Assembly: GCF_037975245.1 (NCBI RefSeq)
Contig: NC_092571.1
Location: forward strand, 419,501 to 483,500
DNA: 64,000 nt
From: Apostichopus japonicus
Taxonomy: Eukaryota > Echinodermata > Holothuroidea > Aspidochirotida > Stichopodidae
Direction: 5' to 3'
Numbering within the stretch: position 1 is the first letter of the stretch; every line of letters begins with the position of its first letter. Position numbers and translations under genes: made by a program. The notes beneath the pieces were generated by a model. The model made no database searches and had not been told where the DNA came from. It saw only the letters and a list, made by a program, of their open reading frames with translations. Below are positions 38,001 through 51,206 of the stretch, one piece after another.

Positions 38001-41000
38001 CTTGTACGGTCTCTGGGAACTTTAAGTATTAGAAACGAACATAGATTTATGTCAACTGCTGTCGTGGCGCGGTTGGTTGCTCTGTACCTCGAGAGCGTGA
38101 CGTATTTTGGATCGCGGGCTCTAGACCAGGTGGGGGCAGTTTGCTTTTGCCGCGATATGGTACGGTCTCTGGAACTTTAAGTATTAGAAACGAACATAGA
38201 TTTATATCAACTGCTGTCGTGGCGCGGTTGGTTGCTCTGTACCTCGAGAGCGTGACGTATTTTGGATCGCGGGCTCGAGACCAGGTGGGGGCAGTTTGCT
38301 TTTGCCGCGATCTTATACGGTCTCTGGGAACTTTAAGTATTAGAAACGAACATAGATTTATATCAACTGCTGTCGTGGCGCGGTTGGTTGCTCTGTACCT
38401 CGAGAGCGTGACGTATTTTGGATCGCGTGCTCGAGACAAGGTGGGGGCAGTTTGCTTTTGCCGCGATCTTATACGGTCTCTGGGAACTTTAAGTATTAGA
38501 AACGAACATAGATTTATATCAACTGCTGTCGTGGCGCGGTTGGTTGCTCTGTACCTCGAGAGCGTGACGTATTTTGGATCGCGTGCTCGAGACAAGGTGG
38601 GGGCAGTTTGCTTTTGCCGCGATCTTATACGGTCTCTGGAACTTTAAGTATTAGAAACGAACATAGATTTATATCAACTGCTGTCGTGGCGCGGTTGTTT
38701 GCTCTGTACCTCGAGAGCGTGACGTATTTTGGATCGCGGGCTCGAGACCAGGTGGGGGCAGTTTGCTTTTGCCGCGATCTCATACGGTCTCTGGGAACTT
38801 TAAGTATTAGAAACGAACATAGATTTATATCAACTGCTGTCTTGGCGCGGTTGGTTGCTCTGTACCTCGAGAGCGTGACGTATTTTGGATCGCGGGCTCG
38901 AGACCAGGTGGGGGCAGTTTGCTTTTGCCGCGATCTCATACGGTCTCTGGGAACTTTAAGTATTAGAAACGAACATAGATTTATATCAACTGCTGTCGTG
39001 GCGCGGTTGGTTGCTCTGTACCTCGAGAGCGTGACGTATTTTGGATCGCGGGCTCGAGACCAGGTGGGGGCAGTTTGCTTTTGCCGCGATCTCATACGGT
39101 CTCGGGAGCTTTAAGTATTAGAAACGAACATAGATTTATATCAACTGCTGTCGTGGCGCGGTTGGTTGCTCTGTACCTCGAGAGCGTGACGTATTTTGGA
39201 TCGCGGGCTCGAGACCAGGTGGAGGCAGTTTGCTTTTGCCGCGATCTGGTAGGGTCTCTGGAACTTTAAGTATTAGAAACGAACATAGATTTATATCAAC
39301 TGCTGTCGTGGCGCGGTTGGTTGCTCTGTACCTCGAGAGCGTGACGTATTTTGGATCGCGGGCTCGAGACCAGGTGGGGGCAGTTTGCTTTTGCCGCGAT
39401 CTTGTACGGTCTCTGGGAACTTTAAGTATTAGAAACGAACATAGATTTATATCAACTGCTGTCGTGGCGCGGTTGGTTGCTCTGTACCTCGAGAGCGTGA
39501 CGTATTTTGGATCGCGGGCTCGAGACCAGGTGGGGGCAGTTTGCTTTTGCCGCGATCTCATACGGTCTCTGGAACTTTAAGTATTAGAAACGAACATAGA
39601 TTTATATCAACTGCTGTCGTGGCGCGGTTGGTTGCTCTGTACCTCGAGAGCGTGACGTATTTTGGATCGCGGGCTCGAGACCAGGTGGGGGCAGTTTGCT
39701 TTTGCCGCGATCTGGTACGGTCTCTGGAACTTTAAGTATTAGTAACGAACATAGATTTATATCAACTGCTGTCGTGGCGCGGTTGGTTGCTCTGTACCTC
39801 GAGAGCGTGACGTATTTTGGATCGCGGGCTCGAGACCAGGTGGGGGCAGTTTGCTTTTGCCGCGATCTCATACGGTCTCTGGAACTTTAAGTATTAGAAA
39901 CGAACATAGATTTATATCAACTGCTGTCGTGGCGCGGTTGGTTGCTCTGTACCTCGAGAGCGTGACGTATTTTGGATCGCGTGCTCGAGACAAGGTGGGG
40001 GCAGTTTGCTTTTGCCGCGATCTTGTACGGTCTCTGGAACTTTAAGTATTAGAAACGAACATAGATTTATATCAACTGCTGTCGTGGCGCGGTTGTTTGC
40101 TCTGTACCTCGAGAGCGTGACGTATTTTGGATCGCGGGCTCGAGACCAGGTGGGGGCAGTTTGATTTGCCGCGATCTCATACGGTCTCTGGGAACTTTAA
40201 GTATTAGAAACGAACATAGATTTATATCAACTGCTGTCGTGGCGCGGTTGGTTGCTCTGTACCTCGAGAGCGTGACGTATTTTGGATTGCGGGCTCGAGA
40301 CCAGGTGGGGGCAGTTTGCTTTTGCCGCGATCTGGTACGGTCTCTGGAACTTTAAGTATTAGAAACGAACATAGATTTATATCAACTGCTGTCGTGGCGC
40401 GGTTGGTTGCTCTGTACCTCGAGAGCGTGACGTATTTTGGATCGCGGGCTCGAGACCAGGTGGGGGCAGTTTGCTTTTGCCGCGATCTTATACGGCCCCT
40501 GGAACTTTAAGTATTAGAAACGAACATAGATTTATATCAACTGCTGTCGTGGCGCGGTTGGTTGCTCTGTACCTCGAGAGCGTGACGTATTTTGGATCGC
40601 GGGCTCGAGACCAGGTGGGGGCAGTTTGCTTTTGCCGCGATCTTATACGGTCTCGGGAACTTTAAGTATTAGAAACGAACATAGATTTATATCAACTGCT
40701 GTCGTGGCGCGGTTGGTTGCTCTGTACCTCGAGAGCGTGACGTATTTTGGATCGCGGGCTCGAGACCAGGTGGGGGCAGTTAGGTTTTTCCGCGATCTTA
40801 TACGGTCTCGGGAACTTTAAGTTTTAGAAACGAACATAGATTTATATCAACTGCTGTCATGGCGCGGTTGGTTGCTCTGTACCTCGAGAGCGTGACGTAT
40901 TTTGGATCGCGGGCTCGAGACCAGGTGGGGGCAGTTAGGTTTTTCCGCGATCTTATACGGTCTCGGGAACTTTAAGTATTAGAAACGAACATAGATTTAT

Positions 41001-41557
41001 ATCAACTGCTGTCGTGGCGCGGTTGGTTGCTCTGTACCTCGAGAGCGTGACGTATTTTGGATCGCGGGCTCGAGACCAGGTGGGGGCAGTTTGCTTTTGC
41101 CGCGATCTCATACGGTCTCGGGAACTTTAAGTATTAGAAACGAACATAGATTTATATCAACTGCTGTCGTGGCGCGGTTGGTTGCTCTGTACCTCGAGAG
41201 CGTGACGTATTTTGGATCGCGGGCTCGAGACCAGGTGGGGGCAGTTTGCTTTTGCCGCGATCTCATACGGTCTCTGGGAACTTTAAGTATTAGAAACGAA
41301 CATAGATTTATATCAACTGCTGTCGTGGCGCGGTTGGTTGCTCTGTACCTCGAGAGCGTGACGTATTTTGGATCGCGGGCTCGAGACCAGGTGGGGGCAG
41401 TTTGTTTTTTCCGCGATCTCATACGGTCTCTGGGAACTTTAAGTATTAGAAACGAACATAGATTTATATCAACTGCTGTCGTGGCGCGGTTGGTTGCTCT
41501 GTACCTCGAGAGCGTGACGTATTTTGGATCGCGGGCTCGAGACCAGGTGGGGGCAGT

Positions 41558-43594
41558 TTGCTTTTGCCGCGATCTTATACGGCCCCTGGAACTTTAAGTA
41601 TTAGAAACGAACATAGATTTATATCAACTGCTGTCGTGGCGCGGTTGGTTGCTCTGTACCTCGAGAGCGTGACGTATTTTGGATCGCGGGCTCGAGACCA
41701 GGTGGGGGCAGTTTGCTTTTGCCGCGATCTTATACGGTCTCGGGAACTTTAAGTATTAGAAACGAACATAGATTTATATCAACTGCTGTCGTGGCGCGGT
41801 TGGTTGCTCTGTACCTCGAGAGCGTGACGTATTTTGGATCGCGGGCTCGAGACCAGGTGGGTTCAGTTTGCTTTTGCCGCGATCTTATACGGCCCCTGGA
41901 ACTTTAAGTATTAGAAACGAACATAGATTTATATCAACTGCTGTCGTGGCGCGGTTGGTTGCTCTGTACCTCGAGAGCGTGACGTATTTTGGATCGCGGG
42001 CTCGAGACCAGGTGGGGGCAGTTTGCTTTTGCCGCGATCTTATACGGCCCCTGGAACTTTAAGTATTAGAAACGAACATAGATTTATATCAACTGCTGTC
42101 GTGGCGCGGTTGGTTGCTCTGTACCTCGAGAGCGTGACGTATTTTGGATCGCGGGCTCGAGACCAGGTGGGGGCAGTTTGCTTTTGCCGCGATCTTATAC
42201 GGTCTCGGGAACTTTAAGTATTAGAAACGAACATAGATTTATATCAACTGCTGTCGTGGCGCGGTTGGTTGCTCTGTACCTCGAGAGCGTGACGTATTTT
42301 GGATCGCGGGCTCGAGACCAGGTGGGGGCAGTTAGGTTTTTCCGCGATCTTATACGGTCTCGGGAACTTTAAGTTTTAGAAACGAACATAGATTTATATC
42401 AACTGCTGTCATGGCGCGGTTGGTTGCTCTGTACCTCGAGAGCGTGACGTATTTTGGATCGCGGGCTCGAGACCAGGTGGGGGCAGTTAGGTTTTTCCGC
42501 GATCTTATACGGTCTCGGGAACTTTAAGTATTAGAAACGAACATAGATTTATATCAACTGCTGTCGTGGCGCGGTTGGTTGCTCTGTACCTCGAGAGCGT
42601 GACGTATTTTGGATCGCGGGCTCGAGACCAGGTGGGGGCAGTTTGCTTTTGCCGCGATCTTATACGGTCTCGGGAACTTTAAGTATTAGAAACGAACATA
42701 GATTTATATCAACTGCTGTCGTGGCGCGGTTGGTTGCTCTGTACCTCGAGAGCGTGACGTATTTTGGATCGCGGGCTCGAGACCAGGTGGGGGCAGTTTG
42801 CTTTTGCCGCGATCTTATACGGTCTCGGAAACTTTAAGTATTAGAAACGAACATAGATTTATATCAACTGCTGTCGTGGCGCGGTTGGTTGCTCTGTTCC
42901 TCGAGAGCGTGACGTATTTTGGATCGCGGGCTCGAGACCAGGTGGGGGCAGTTTGCTTTTGCCGCGATCTCATACGGTCTCTGGGAACTTTAAGTATTAG
43001 AAACGAACATAGATTTATATCAACTGCTGTCGTGGCGCGGTTGGTTGCTCTGTACCTCGAGAGCGTGACGTATTTTGGATCGCGGGCTCGAGACCAGGTG
43101 GGGGCAGTTTGTTTTTTCCGCGATCTCATACGGTCTCTGGGAACTTTAAGTATTAGAAACGAACATAGATTTATATCAACTGCTGTCGTGGCGCGGTTGG
43201 TTGCTCTGTAGCTCGCGAGCGTGACGTATTTTGGATCGCGGGCTCGAGACCAGGTGGGGGCAGTTTGCTTTTGCCGCGATCTTATACGGTTTCTGGGAAC
43301 TTTAAGTTTTAGAAACGAACATAGATTTATATCAACTGCTGTCGTGGCGCGGTTGGTTGCTCTGTACCTCGAGAGCGTGACGTATTTTGGATCGCGGGCT
43401 CGAGACCAGGTGGGGGCAGTTAGGTTTTTCCGCGATCTTATACGGTCTCGGGAACTTTAAGTATTAGAAACGAACATAGATTTATATCAACTGCTGTCGT
43501 GGCGCGGTTGGTTGCTCTGTACCTCGAGAGCGTGACGTATTTTGGATCGCGGGCTCGAGACCAGGTGGGGGCAGTTTGCTTTTGCCGCGATCTT
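41558..43594 (+). repeat. Left copy of a 7,612-bp-spaced array duplication
   Basis: Rare variants here recur 7,611-7,612 bp downstream in the same order: GGTGGGTTCAG (41,857/49,468), CTGTTCCTCGAG (42,895/50,507) and TAGCTCGCGAGC (43,209/50,821). This copy remains uninterrupted at 43,574-43,594, the paralogue of the LINE insertion point. Confidence 0.85.
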
Positions 43595-46500
43595 ATACGG
43601 TCTCGGGAACTTTAAGTATTAGAAACGAACATAGATTTATATCAACTGCTGTCGTGGCGCGGTTGGTTGCTCTGTACCTCGAGAGCGTGACGTATTTTGG
43701 ATCGCGGGCTCGAGACCAGGTGGGGGCAGTTTGCTTTTGCCGCGATCTTATACGGTCTCGGGAACTTTAAGTATTAGAAACGAACATAGATTTATATCAA
43801 CTGCTGTCGTGGCGCGGTTGGTTGCTCTGTACCTCGAGAGCGTGACGTATTTTGGATCGCGGGCTCGAGACCAGGTGGGGGCAGTTTGCTTTTGCCGCGA
43901 TCTGGTACGGTCTCTGAGAACTTTAAGTATTAGAAACGAACATAGATTTATATCAACTGCTGTCGTGGCGCGGTTGGTTGCTCTGTACCTCGAGAGCGTG
44001 ACGTATTTTGGATCGCGGGCTCGAGACCAGGTGGGGGCAGTTTGCTTTTGCAGCGATCTGGTACGGTCTCTGGGAACTTTCAGTATTAGAAACGAACATA
44101 GATTTATATCAACTGCTGTCGTGGCGCGGTTGGTTGCTCTGTACCTCGAGAGCGTGACGTATTTTGGATCGCGGGCTCGAGACCAGGTGGGGGCAGTTTG
44201 CTTTTGCCGCGATCTTATACGGTCTCTGGGAACTTTAAGTATTAGAAACGAACATAGATTTATATCAACTGCTGTCGTGGCGCGGTTGGTTGCTCTGTAC
44301 CTCGAGAGCGTGACGTATTTTGGATCGCGGGCTCGAGACCAGGTGGGGGCAGTTTGCTTTTGCCGCGATCTAATACGGTCTCTGGAACTTTAAGTATTAG
44401 AAACGAACATAGATTTATATCAACTGCTGTCGTGGCGCGGTTGGTTGCTCTGTACCTCGAGAGCGTGACGTATTTTGGATCGCGTGCTCGAGACCAGGTG
44501 GGGGCAGTTTGCTTTTTCCGCGATCTCATACGGTCTCTGGAACTTTAAGTATTAGAAACGAACATAGATTTATATCAACTGCTGTCGTGGCGCGGTTGGT
44601 TGCTCTGTACCTCGAGAGCGTGACGTATTTTGGATCGCGGGCTCGAGACCAGGTGGAGGCAGTTTGCTTTTGCCGCGATCTGGTAGGGTCTCTGGAACTT
44701 TAAGTATTAGAAACGAACATAGATTTATATCAACTGCTGTCGTGGCGCGGTTGGTTGCTCTGTACCTCGAGAGCGTGACGTATTTTGGATCGCGGGCTCG
44801 AGACCAGGTGGGGGCAGGTTGCTTTTGCCGCGATCTTGTACGGTCTCTGGGAACTTTAAGTATTAGAAACGAACATAGATTTATATCAACTGCTGTCGTG
44901 GCGCGGTTGGTTGCTCTGTACCTCGAGAGCGTGACGTATTTTGGATCGCGGGCTCGAGACCAGGTGGGGGCAGTTTGCTTTTGCCGCGATCTAATACGGT
45001 CTCTGGAACTTTAAGTATTAGAAACGAACATAGATTTATATCAACTGCTGTCGTGGCGCGGTTGGTTGCTCTGTACCTCGAGAGCGTGACGTATTTTGGA
45101 TCGCGTGCTCGAGACCAGGTGGGGGCAGTTTGCTTTTTCCGCGATCTCATACGGTCTCTGGAACTTTAAGTATTAGAAACGAACATAGATTTATATCAAC
45201 TGCTGTCGTGGCGCGGTTGGTTGCTCTGTACCTCGAGAGCGTGACGTATTTTGGATCGCGGGCTCGAGACCAGGTGGGGGCAGTTTGCTTTTGCCGCGAT
45301 CTTATACGGTCTCTGGAACTTTAAGTATTAGAAACGAACATAGATTTATATCAACTGCTGTCGTGGCGCGGTTGGTTGCTCTGTACCTCGAGAGCGTGAC
45401 GTATTTTGGATTGCGGGCTCGAGACCAGGTGGGGGCAGTTTGCTTTTGCCGCGATCTGGTACGGACTCTGGAACTTTAAGTATTAGAAACGAACATAGAT
45501 TTATATCAACTGCTGTCGTGGCGCGGTTGGTTGCTCTGTACCTCGAGAGCGTGACGTATTTTGGATCGCGGGCTCGAGACCAGGTGGGGGCAGTTTGCTT
45601 TTGCCGCGATCTGGTAGGGTCTCTGGAACTTTAAGTATTAGAAACGAACATAGATTTATATCAACTGCTGTCGTGGCGCGGTTGGTTGCTCTGTACCTCG
45701 AGAGCGTGACGTATTTTGGATCGCGGGCTCGAGACCAGGTGGGGGCAGGTTGCTTTTGCCGCGATCTTGTACGGTCTCTGGGAACTTTAAGTATTAGAAA
45801 CGAACATAGCTTTATATCAACTGCTGTCGTGGCGCGGTTGGTTGCTCTGTACCTCGAGAGCGTGACGTATTTTGGATCGCGGGCTCGAGACCAGGTGGGG
45901 GCAGTTTGCTTTTGCCGCGATCTTGTACGGTCTCTGGGAACTTTAAGTATTAGAAACGAACATAGATTTATATCAACTGCTGTCGTGGCGCGGTTGGTTG
46001 CTCTGTACCTCGAGAGCGTGACGTATTTTGGATCGCGGGCTCGAGACCAGGTGGGGGCAGTTTGCTTTTGCCGCGATCTTATACGGTCTCTGGAACTTTA
46101 AGTATTAGAAACGAACATAGATTTATATCAACTGCTGTCGTGGCGCGGTTGGTTGCTCTGTACCTCGAGAGCGTGACGTATTTTGGATCGCGGGCTCGAG
46201 ACCAGGTGGGGGCAGTTTGCTTTTGCCGCGATCTGGTACGGTCTCTGGAACTTTAAGTATTAGTAACGAACATAGATTTATATCAACTGCTGTCGTGGCG
46301 CGGTTGGTTGCTCTGTACCTCGAGAGCGTGACGTATTTTGGATCGCGGGCTCGAGACCAGGTGGGGGCAGTTTGCTTTTGCCGCGATCTTATACGGTCTC
46401 TGGGAACTTTAAGTATTAGAAACGAACATAGATTTATATCAACTGCTGTCGTGGCGCGGTTGGTTGCTCTGTACCTCGAGAGCGTGACGTATTTTGGATC

Positions 46501-49500
46501 GCGGGCTCGAGACCAGGTGGGGGCAGTTTGCTTTTGCCGCGATCTAATACGGTCTCTGGAACTTTAAGTTTTAGAATCGAACATAGATTTATATCAACTG
46601 CTGTCGTGGCGCGGTTGGTTGCTCTGTACCTCGAGAGCGTGACGTATTTTGGATCGCGTGCTCGAGACCAGGTGGGGGCAGTTTGCTTTTTCCGCGATCT
46701 CATACGGTCTCTGGAACTTTAAGTATTAGAAACGAACATAGATTTATATCAACTGCTGTCGTGGCGCGGTTGGTTGCTCTGTACCTCGAGAGCGTGACGT
46801 ATTTTGGATCGCGGGCTCGAGACCAGGTGGGGGCAGTTTGCTTTTGCCGCGATCTTATACGGTCTCTGGAACTTTAAGTATTAGAAACGAACATAGATTT
46901 ATATCAACTGCTGTCGTGGCGCGGTTGGTTGCTCTGTACCTCGAGAGCGTGACGTATTTTGGATCGCGGGCTCGAGACCAGGTGGGGGCAGTTTGTTTTT
47001 GCCGCGATCTCATACGGTCTCTGGGAACTTTAAGTATTAGAAACGAACATAGATTTATATCAACTGCTGTCGTGGCGCGGTTGGTTGCTCTGTAGCTCGA
47101 GAGCGTGACGTATTTTGGATCGCGGGCTCGAGACCAGGTGGGGGCAGTTTGCTTTTGCCGCGATCTTATACGGTTTCTGGGAACTTTAAGTATTAGAAAC
47201 GAACATAGATTTATATCAACTGCTGTCGTGGCGCGGTTGGTTGCTCTGTACCTCGAGAGCGTGACGTATTTTGGATCGCGGGCTCGAGACCAGGTGGGGG
47301 CAGTTTGCTTTTGCCGCGATCTTATACGGTCTCTGGAACTTTAAGTATTAGAAACGAACATAGATTTATATCAACTGCTGTCGTGGCGCGGTTGGTTGCT
47401 CTGTACCTCGAGAGCGTGACGTATTTTGGATCGCGGGCTCGAGACCAGGTGGGGGCAGTTTGCTTTTGCCGCGATCTCATACGGTCTCTGGGAACTTTAA
47501 GTATTAGAAACGAACATAGATTTATATCAACTGCTGTCGTGGCGCGGTTGGTTGCTCTGTACCTCGAGAGCGTGACGTATTTTGGATCGCGGGCTCGAGA
47601 CCAGGTGGGGGCAGTTTGCTTTTGCCGCGATCTTATACGGTCTCGGGAACTTTAAGTATTAGAAACAAACATAGATTTATATCAACTGCTGTCGTGGCGC
47701 GGTTGGTTGCTCTGTACCTCGAGAGCGTAACGTATTTTGGATCGCGGGCTCGAGACCAGGTGGGGGCAGTTTGCTTTTGCCGCGATCTTATACGGCCCCT
47801 GGAACTTTAAGTATTAGAAACGAACATAGATTTATATCAACTGCTGTCGTGGCGCGGTTGGTTGCTCTGTACCTCGAGAGCGTGACGTATTTTGGATCGC
47901 GGGCTCGAGACCAGGTGGGGGCAGTTTGCTTTTGCCGCGATCTTATACGGCCCCTGGAACTTTAAGTATTAGAAACGAACATAGATTTATATCAACTGCT
48001 GTCGTGGCGCGGTTGGTTGCTCTGTACCTCGAGAGCGTGACGTATTTTGGATCGCGGGCTCGAGACCAGGTGAGGGCAGTTTGCTTTTGCCGCGATCTTA
48101 TACGGTTTCTGGGAACTTTAAGTATTAGAAACGAACATAGATTTATATCAACTGCTGTCGTGGCGCGGTTGGTTGCTCTGTACCTCGAGAGCGTGACGTA
48201 TTTTGGATCGCAGGCTCGAGACCAGGTGGTGGCAGTTTGCTTTTGCCGCGATCTTATACGGTCTCTGGGAACTTTAAGTATTAGAAACGAACATAGATTT
48301 ATATCAACTGCTGTCGTGGCGCGGTTGGTTGCTCTGTACCTCGAGAGCGTGACGTATTTTGGATCGCGGGCTCGAGACCAGGTGGGGGCAGTTTGCTTTT
48401 GCCGCGATCTAATACGGTCTCTGGAACTTTAAGTTTTAGAAACGAACATAGATTTATATCAACTGCTGTCGTGGCGCGGTTGGTTGCTCTGTACCTCGAG
48501 AGCGTGACGTATTTTGGATCGCGGGCTCGAGACCAGGTGGGGGCAGTTTGCTTTTGCCGCGATCTTATACGGTCTCTGGAACTTTAAGTATTAGAAACAA
48601 ACATAGATTTATATCAACTGCTGTCGTGGCGCGGTTGGTTGCTCTGTACCTCGAGAGCGTGACGTATTTTGGATCGCGGGCTCGAGACCAGGTGGGGGCA
48701 GTTTGCTTTTGCCGCGATCTTATACGGTCTCTGGGAACTTTAAGTATTAGAAACGAACATAGATTTATATCAACTGCTGTCGTGGCGCGGTTGGTTGCTC
48801 TGTACCTCGAGAGCGTGACGTATTTTGGATCGCGGGCTCGAGACCAGGTGGGGGCAGTTTGCTTTTGCCGCGATCTTATACGGTCTCTGGAACTTTAAGT
48901 ATTAGAAACGAACATAGATTTATATCAACTGCTGTCGTGGCGCGGTTGGTTGCTCTGTACCTCGAGAGCGTGACGTATTTTGGATCGCGGGCTCGAGACC
49001 AGGTGGGGGCAGTTTGCTTTTGCCGCGATCTCATACGGTCTCGGGAACTTTAAGTATTAGAAACGAACATAGATTTATATCAACTGCTGTCGTGGCGCGG
49101 TTGGTTGCTCTGTACCTCGAGAGCGTGACGTATTTTGGATCGCGGGCTCGAGACCAGGTGGGGGCAGTTTGCTTTTGCCGCGATCTTATACGGCCCCTGG
49201 AACTTTAAGTATTAGAAACGAACATAGATTTATATCAACTGCTGTCGTGGCGCGGTTGGTTGCTCTGTACCTCGAGAGCGTGACGTATTTTGGATCGCGG
49301 GCTCGAGACCAGGTGGGGGCAGTTTGCTTTTGCCGCGATCTTATACGGTCTCGGGAACTTTAAGTATTAGAAACGAACATAGATTTATATCAACTGCTGT
49401 CGTGGCGCGGTTGGTTGCTCTGTACCTCGAGAGCGTGACGTATTTTGGATCGCGGGCTCGAGACCAGGTGGGTTCAGTTTGCTTTTGCCGCGATCTTATA

Positions 49501-51111
49501 CGGCCCCTGGAACTTTAAGTATTAGAAACGAACATAGATTTATATCAACTGCTGTCGTGGCGCGGTTGGTTGCTCTGTACCTCGAGAGCGTGACGTATTT
49601 TGGATCGCGGGCTCGAGACCAGGTGGGGGCAGTTTGCTTTTGCCGCGATCTTATACTCCCCCTGGAACTTTAAGTATTAGAAACGAACATAGATTTATAT
49701 CAACTGCTGTCGTGGCGCGGTTGGTTGCTCTGTACCTCGAGAGCGTGACGTATTTTGGATCGCGGGCTCGAGACCAGGTGGGGGCAGTTTGCTTTTGCCG
49801 CGATCTTATACGGTCTCGGGAACTTTAAGTATTAGAAACGAACATAGATTTATATCAACTGCTGTCGTGGCGCGGTTGGTTGCTCTGTACCTCGAGAGCG
49901 TGACGTATTTTGGATCGCGGGCTCGAGACCAGGTGGGGGCAGTTAGGTTTTTCCGCGATCTTATACGGTCTCGGGAACTTTAAGTTTTAGAAACGAACAT
50001 AGATTTATATCAACTGCTGTCATGGCGCGGTTGGTTGCTCTGTACCTCGAGAGCGTGACGTATTTTGGATCGCGGGCTCGAGACCAGGTGGGGGCAGTTA
50101 GGTTTTTCCGCGATCTTATACGGTCTCTGGGAACTTTAAGTATTAGAAACGAACATAGATTTATATCAACTGCTGTCGTGGCGCGGTTGGTTGCTCTGTA
50201 CCTCGAGAGCGTGACGTATTTTGGATCGCGGGCTCGAGACCAGGTGGGGGCAGTTTGCTTTTGCCGCGATCTTATACGGTCTCGGGAACTTTAAGTATTA
50301 GAAACGAACATAGATTTATATCAACTGCTGTCGTGGCGCGGTTGGTTGCTCTGTACCTCGAGAGCGTGACGTATTTTGGATCGCGGGCTCGAGACCAGGT
50401 GGGGGCAGTTTGCTTTTGCCGCGATCTTATACGGTCTCGGAAACTTTAAGTATTAGAAACGAACATAGATTTATATCAACTGCTGTCGTGGCGCGGTTGG
50501 TTGCTCTGTTCCTCGAGAGCGTGACGTATTTTGGATCGCGGGCTCGAGACCAGGTGGGGGCAGTTTGCTTTTGCCGCGATCTCATACGGTCTCTGGGAAC
50601 TTTAAGTATTAGAAACGAACATAGATTTATATCAACTGCTGTCGTGGCGCGGTTGGTTGCTCTGTACCTCGAGAGCGTGACGTATTTTGGATCGCGGGCT
50701 CGAGACCAGGTGGGGGCAGTTTGTTTTTTCCGCGATCTCATACGGTCTCTGGGAACTTTAAGTATTAGAAACGAACATAGATTTATATCAACTGCTGTCG
50801 TGGCGCGGTTGGTTGCTCTGTAGCTCGCGAGCGTGACGTATTTTGGATCGCGGGCTCGAGACCAGGTGGGGGCAGTTTGCTTTTGCCGCGATCTTATACG
50901 GTTTCTGGGAACTTTAAGTTTTAGAAACGAACATAGATTTATATCAACTGCTGTCGTGGCGCGGTTGGTTGCTCTGTACCTCGAGAGCGTGACGTATTTT
51001 GGATCGCGGGCTCGAGACCAGGTGGGGGCAGTTAGGTTTTTCCGCGATCTTATACGGTCTCGGGAACTTTAAGTATTAGAAACGAACATAGATTTATATC
51101 AACTGCTGTCG

Positions 51112-51123
51112 TGGCGCGGTTGG
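51112..51123 (+). promoter_or_regulatory. A-box match (Pol III internal promoter)
   Basis: TGGCGCGGTTGG fits the eukaryotic A-box TRGCNNAGYNGG with one deviation. Essentially all monomers keep it. Confidence 0.55.
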
Positions 51124-51163
51124 TTGCTCTGTACCTCGAGAGCGTGACGTATTTTGGATCGCG

Positions 51164-51174
51164 GGCTCGAGACC
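51164..51174 (+). promoter_or_regulatory. B-box match (Pol III internal promoter)
   Basis: GGCTCGAGACC fits GGTTCGANNCC with one substitution. It starts 52 bp after the A-box, within the range of tRNA genes with a long variable region or of tRNA-derived SINEs. Confidence 0.6.
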
Positions 51175-51185
51175 AGGTGGGGGCA

Positions 51186-51206
51186 GTTTGCTTTTGCCGC
51201 GATCTT
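51186..51206 (+). repeat. Left target-site duplication of the LINE (21 bp)
   Basis: This satellite segment (GTTTGC...GATCTT) is repeated exactly at 56,327-56,347. In an uninterrupted array it occurs once per monomer, so its presence on both sides at this spacing marks target duplication by target-primed reverse transcription. Confidence 0.75.
51192..51195 (+). terminator. Pol III-type T-run
   Basis: TTTT lies six bases after the closing GCAG of the acceptor-like stem. Monomers differ here (TTTGCTTTTG, TTTGTTTTTTCC, TTAGCTTTTTCC, TTAGGTTTTTCC, ten Ts at 26,955), but all common classes keep at least four consecutive T. Confidence 0.5.

Larger units (their letters stand above)
51103..51195 (+). 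ncRNA. Representative tRNA-like Pol III unit of the satellite (predicted)
   Basis: This is the last complete monomer core before the LINE and stands for those in the array. The 5' arm CTGCTGTCG (51103-51111) can pair with TGGGGGCAG (51178-51186): four Watson-Crick pairs at the tip, then mostly wobble pairs and one mismatch. The A-box begins right after the 5' arm, as in tRNAs. GCTCT and AGAGC form an internal hairpin, and the B-box loop CTCGAGA keeps the tRNA-conserved T-loop bases C56, A58 and C61. Four T residues end the unit. It is not a functional tRNA: the acceptor and anticodon arms are irregular. Transcription is inferred, not shown. Confidence 0.45.
16661..51206 (+). repeat. tRNA-like satellite array, 155-157 bp monomers, left block
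   Basis: An unbroken head-to-tail array. The monomer is 155 bp, 156 bp when CTGGGAAC replaces CTGGAAC, and 157 bp in edge copies with GGTTGTGCTC. GC content of a typical monomer is 50% with 13 CpG sites, against AT-rich flanks. Each unit carries A-box (TGGCGCGGTTGG) and B-box (GGCTCGAGACC) matches, two CTCGAG sites and a downstream T-run. The first unit (16,661-16,790) is the most diverged and the next has a 13-bp deletion near 16,919, as expected at an array edge. About 222 monomers are estimated from span and period. Open frames on both strands exist because 156 is a multiple of three and units lack stops; they are not treated as genes. Confidence 0.98.
49169..51206 (+). repeat. Right copy of the 7,612-bp-spaced duplication, broken by the LINE
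   Basis: Matches 41,558-43,594 monomer for monomer, including rare variants, and ends where the LINE begins. Sequence beyond the LINE does not continue this copy in the same variant order. Confidence 0.8.

Noticed and set aside
51080-51105. TATA-like TTTATATC upstream of the tRNA-like unit
   Set aside because: It ends only a few bases before the predicted 5' end, not near -25 to -30, so it is not counted as a promoter element.
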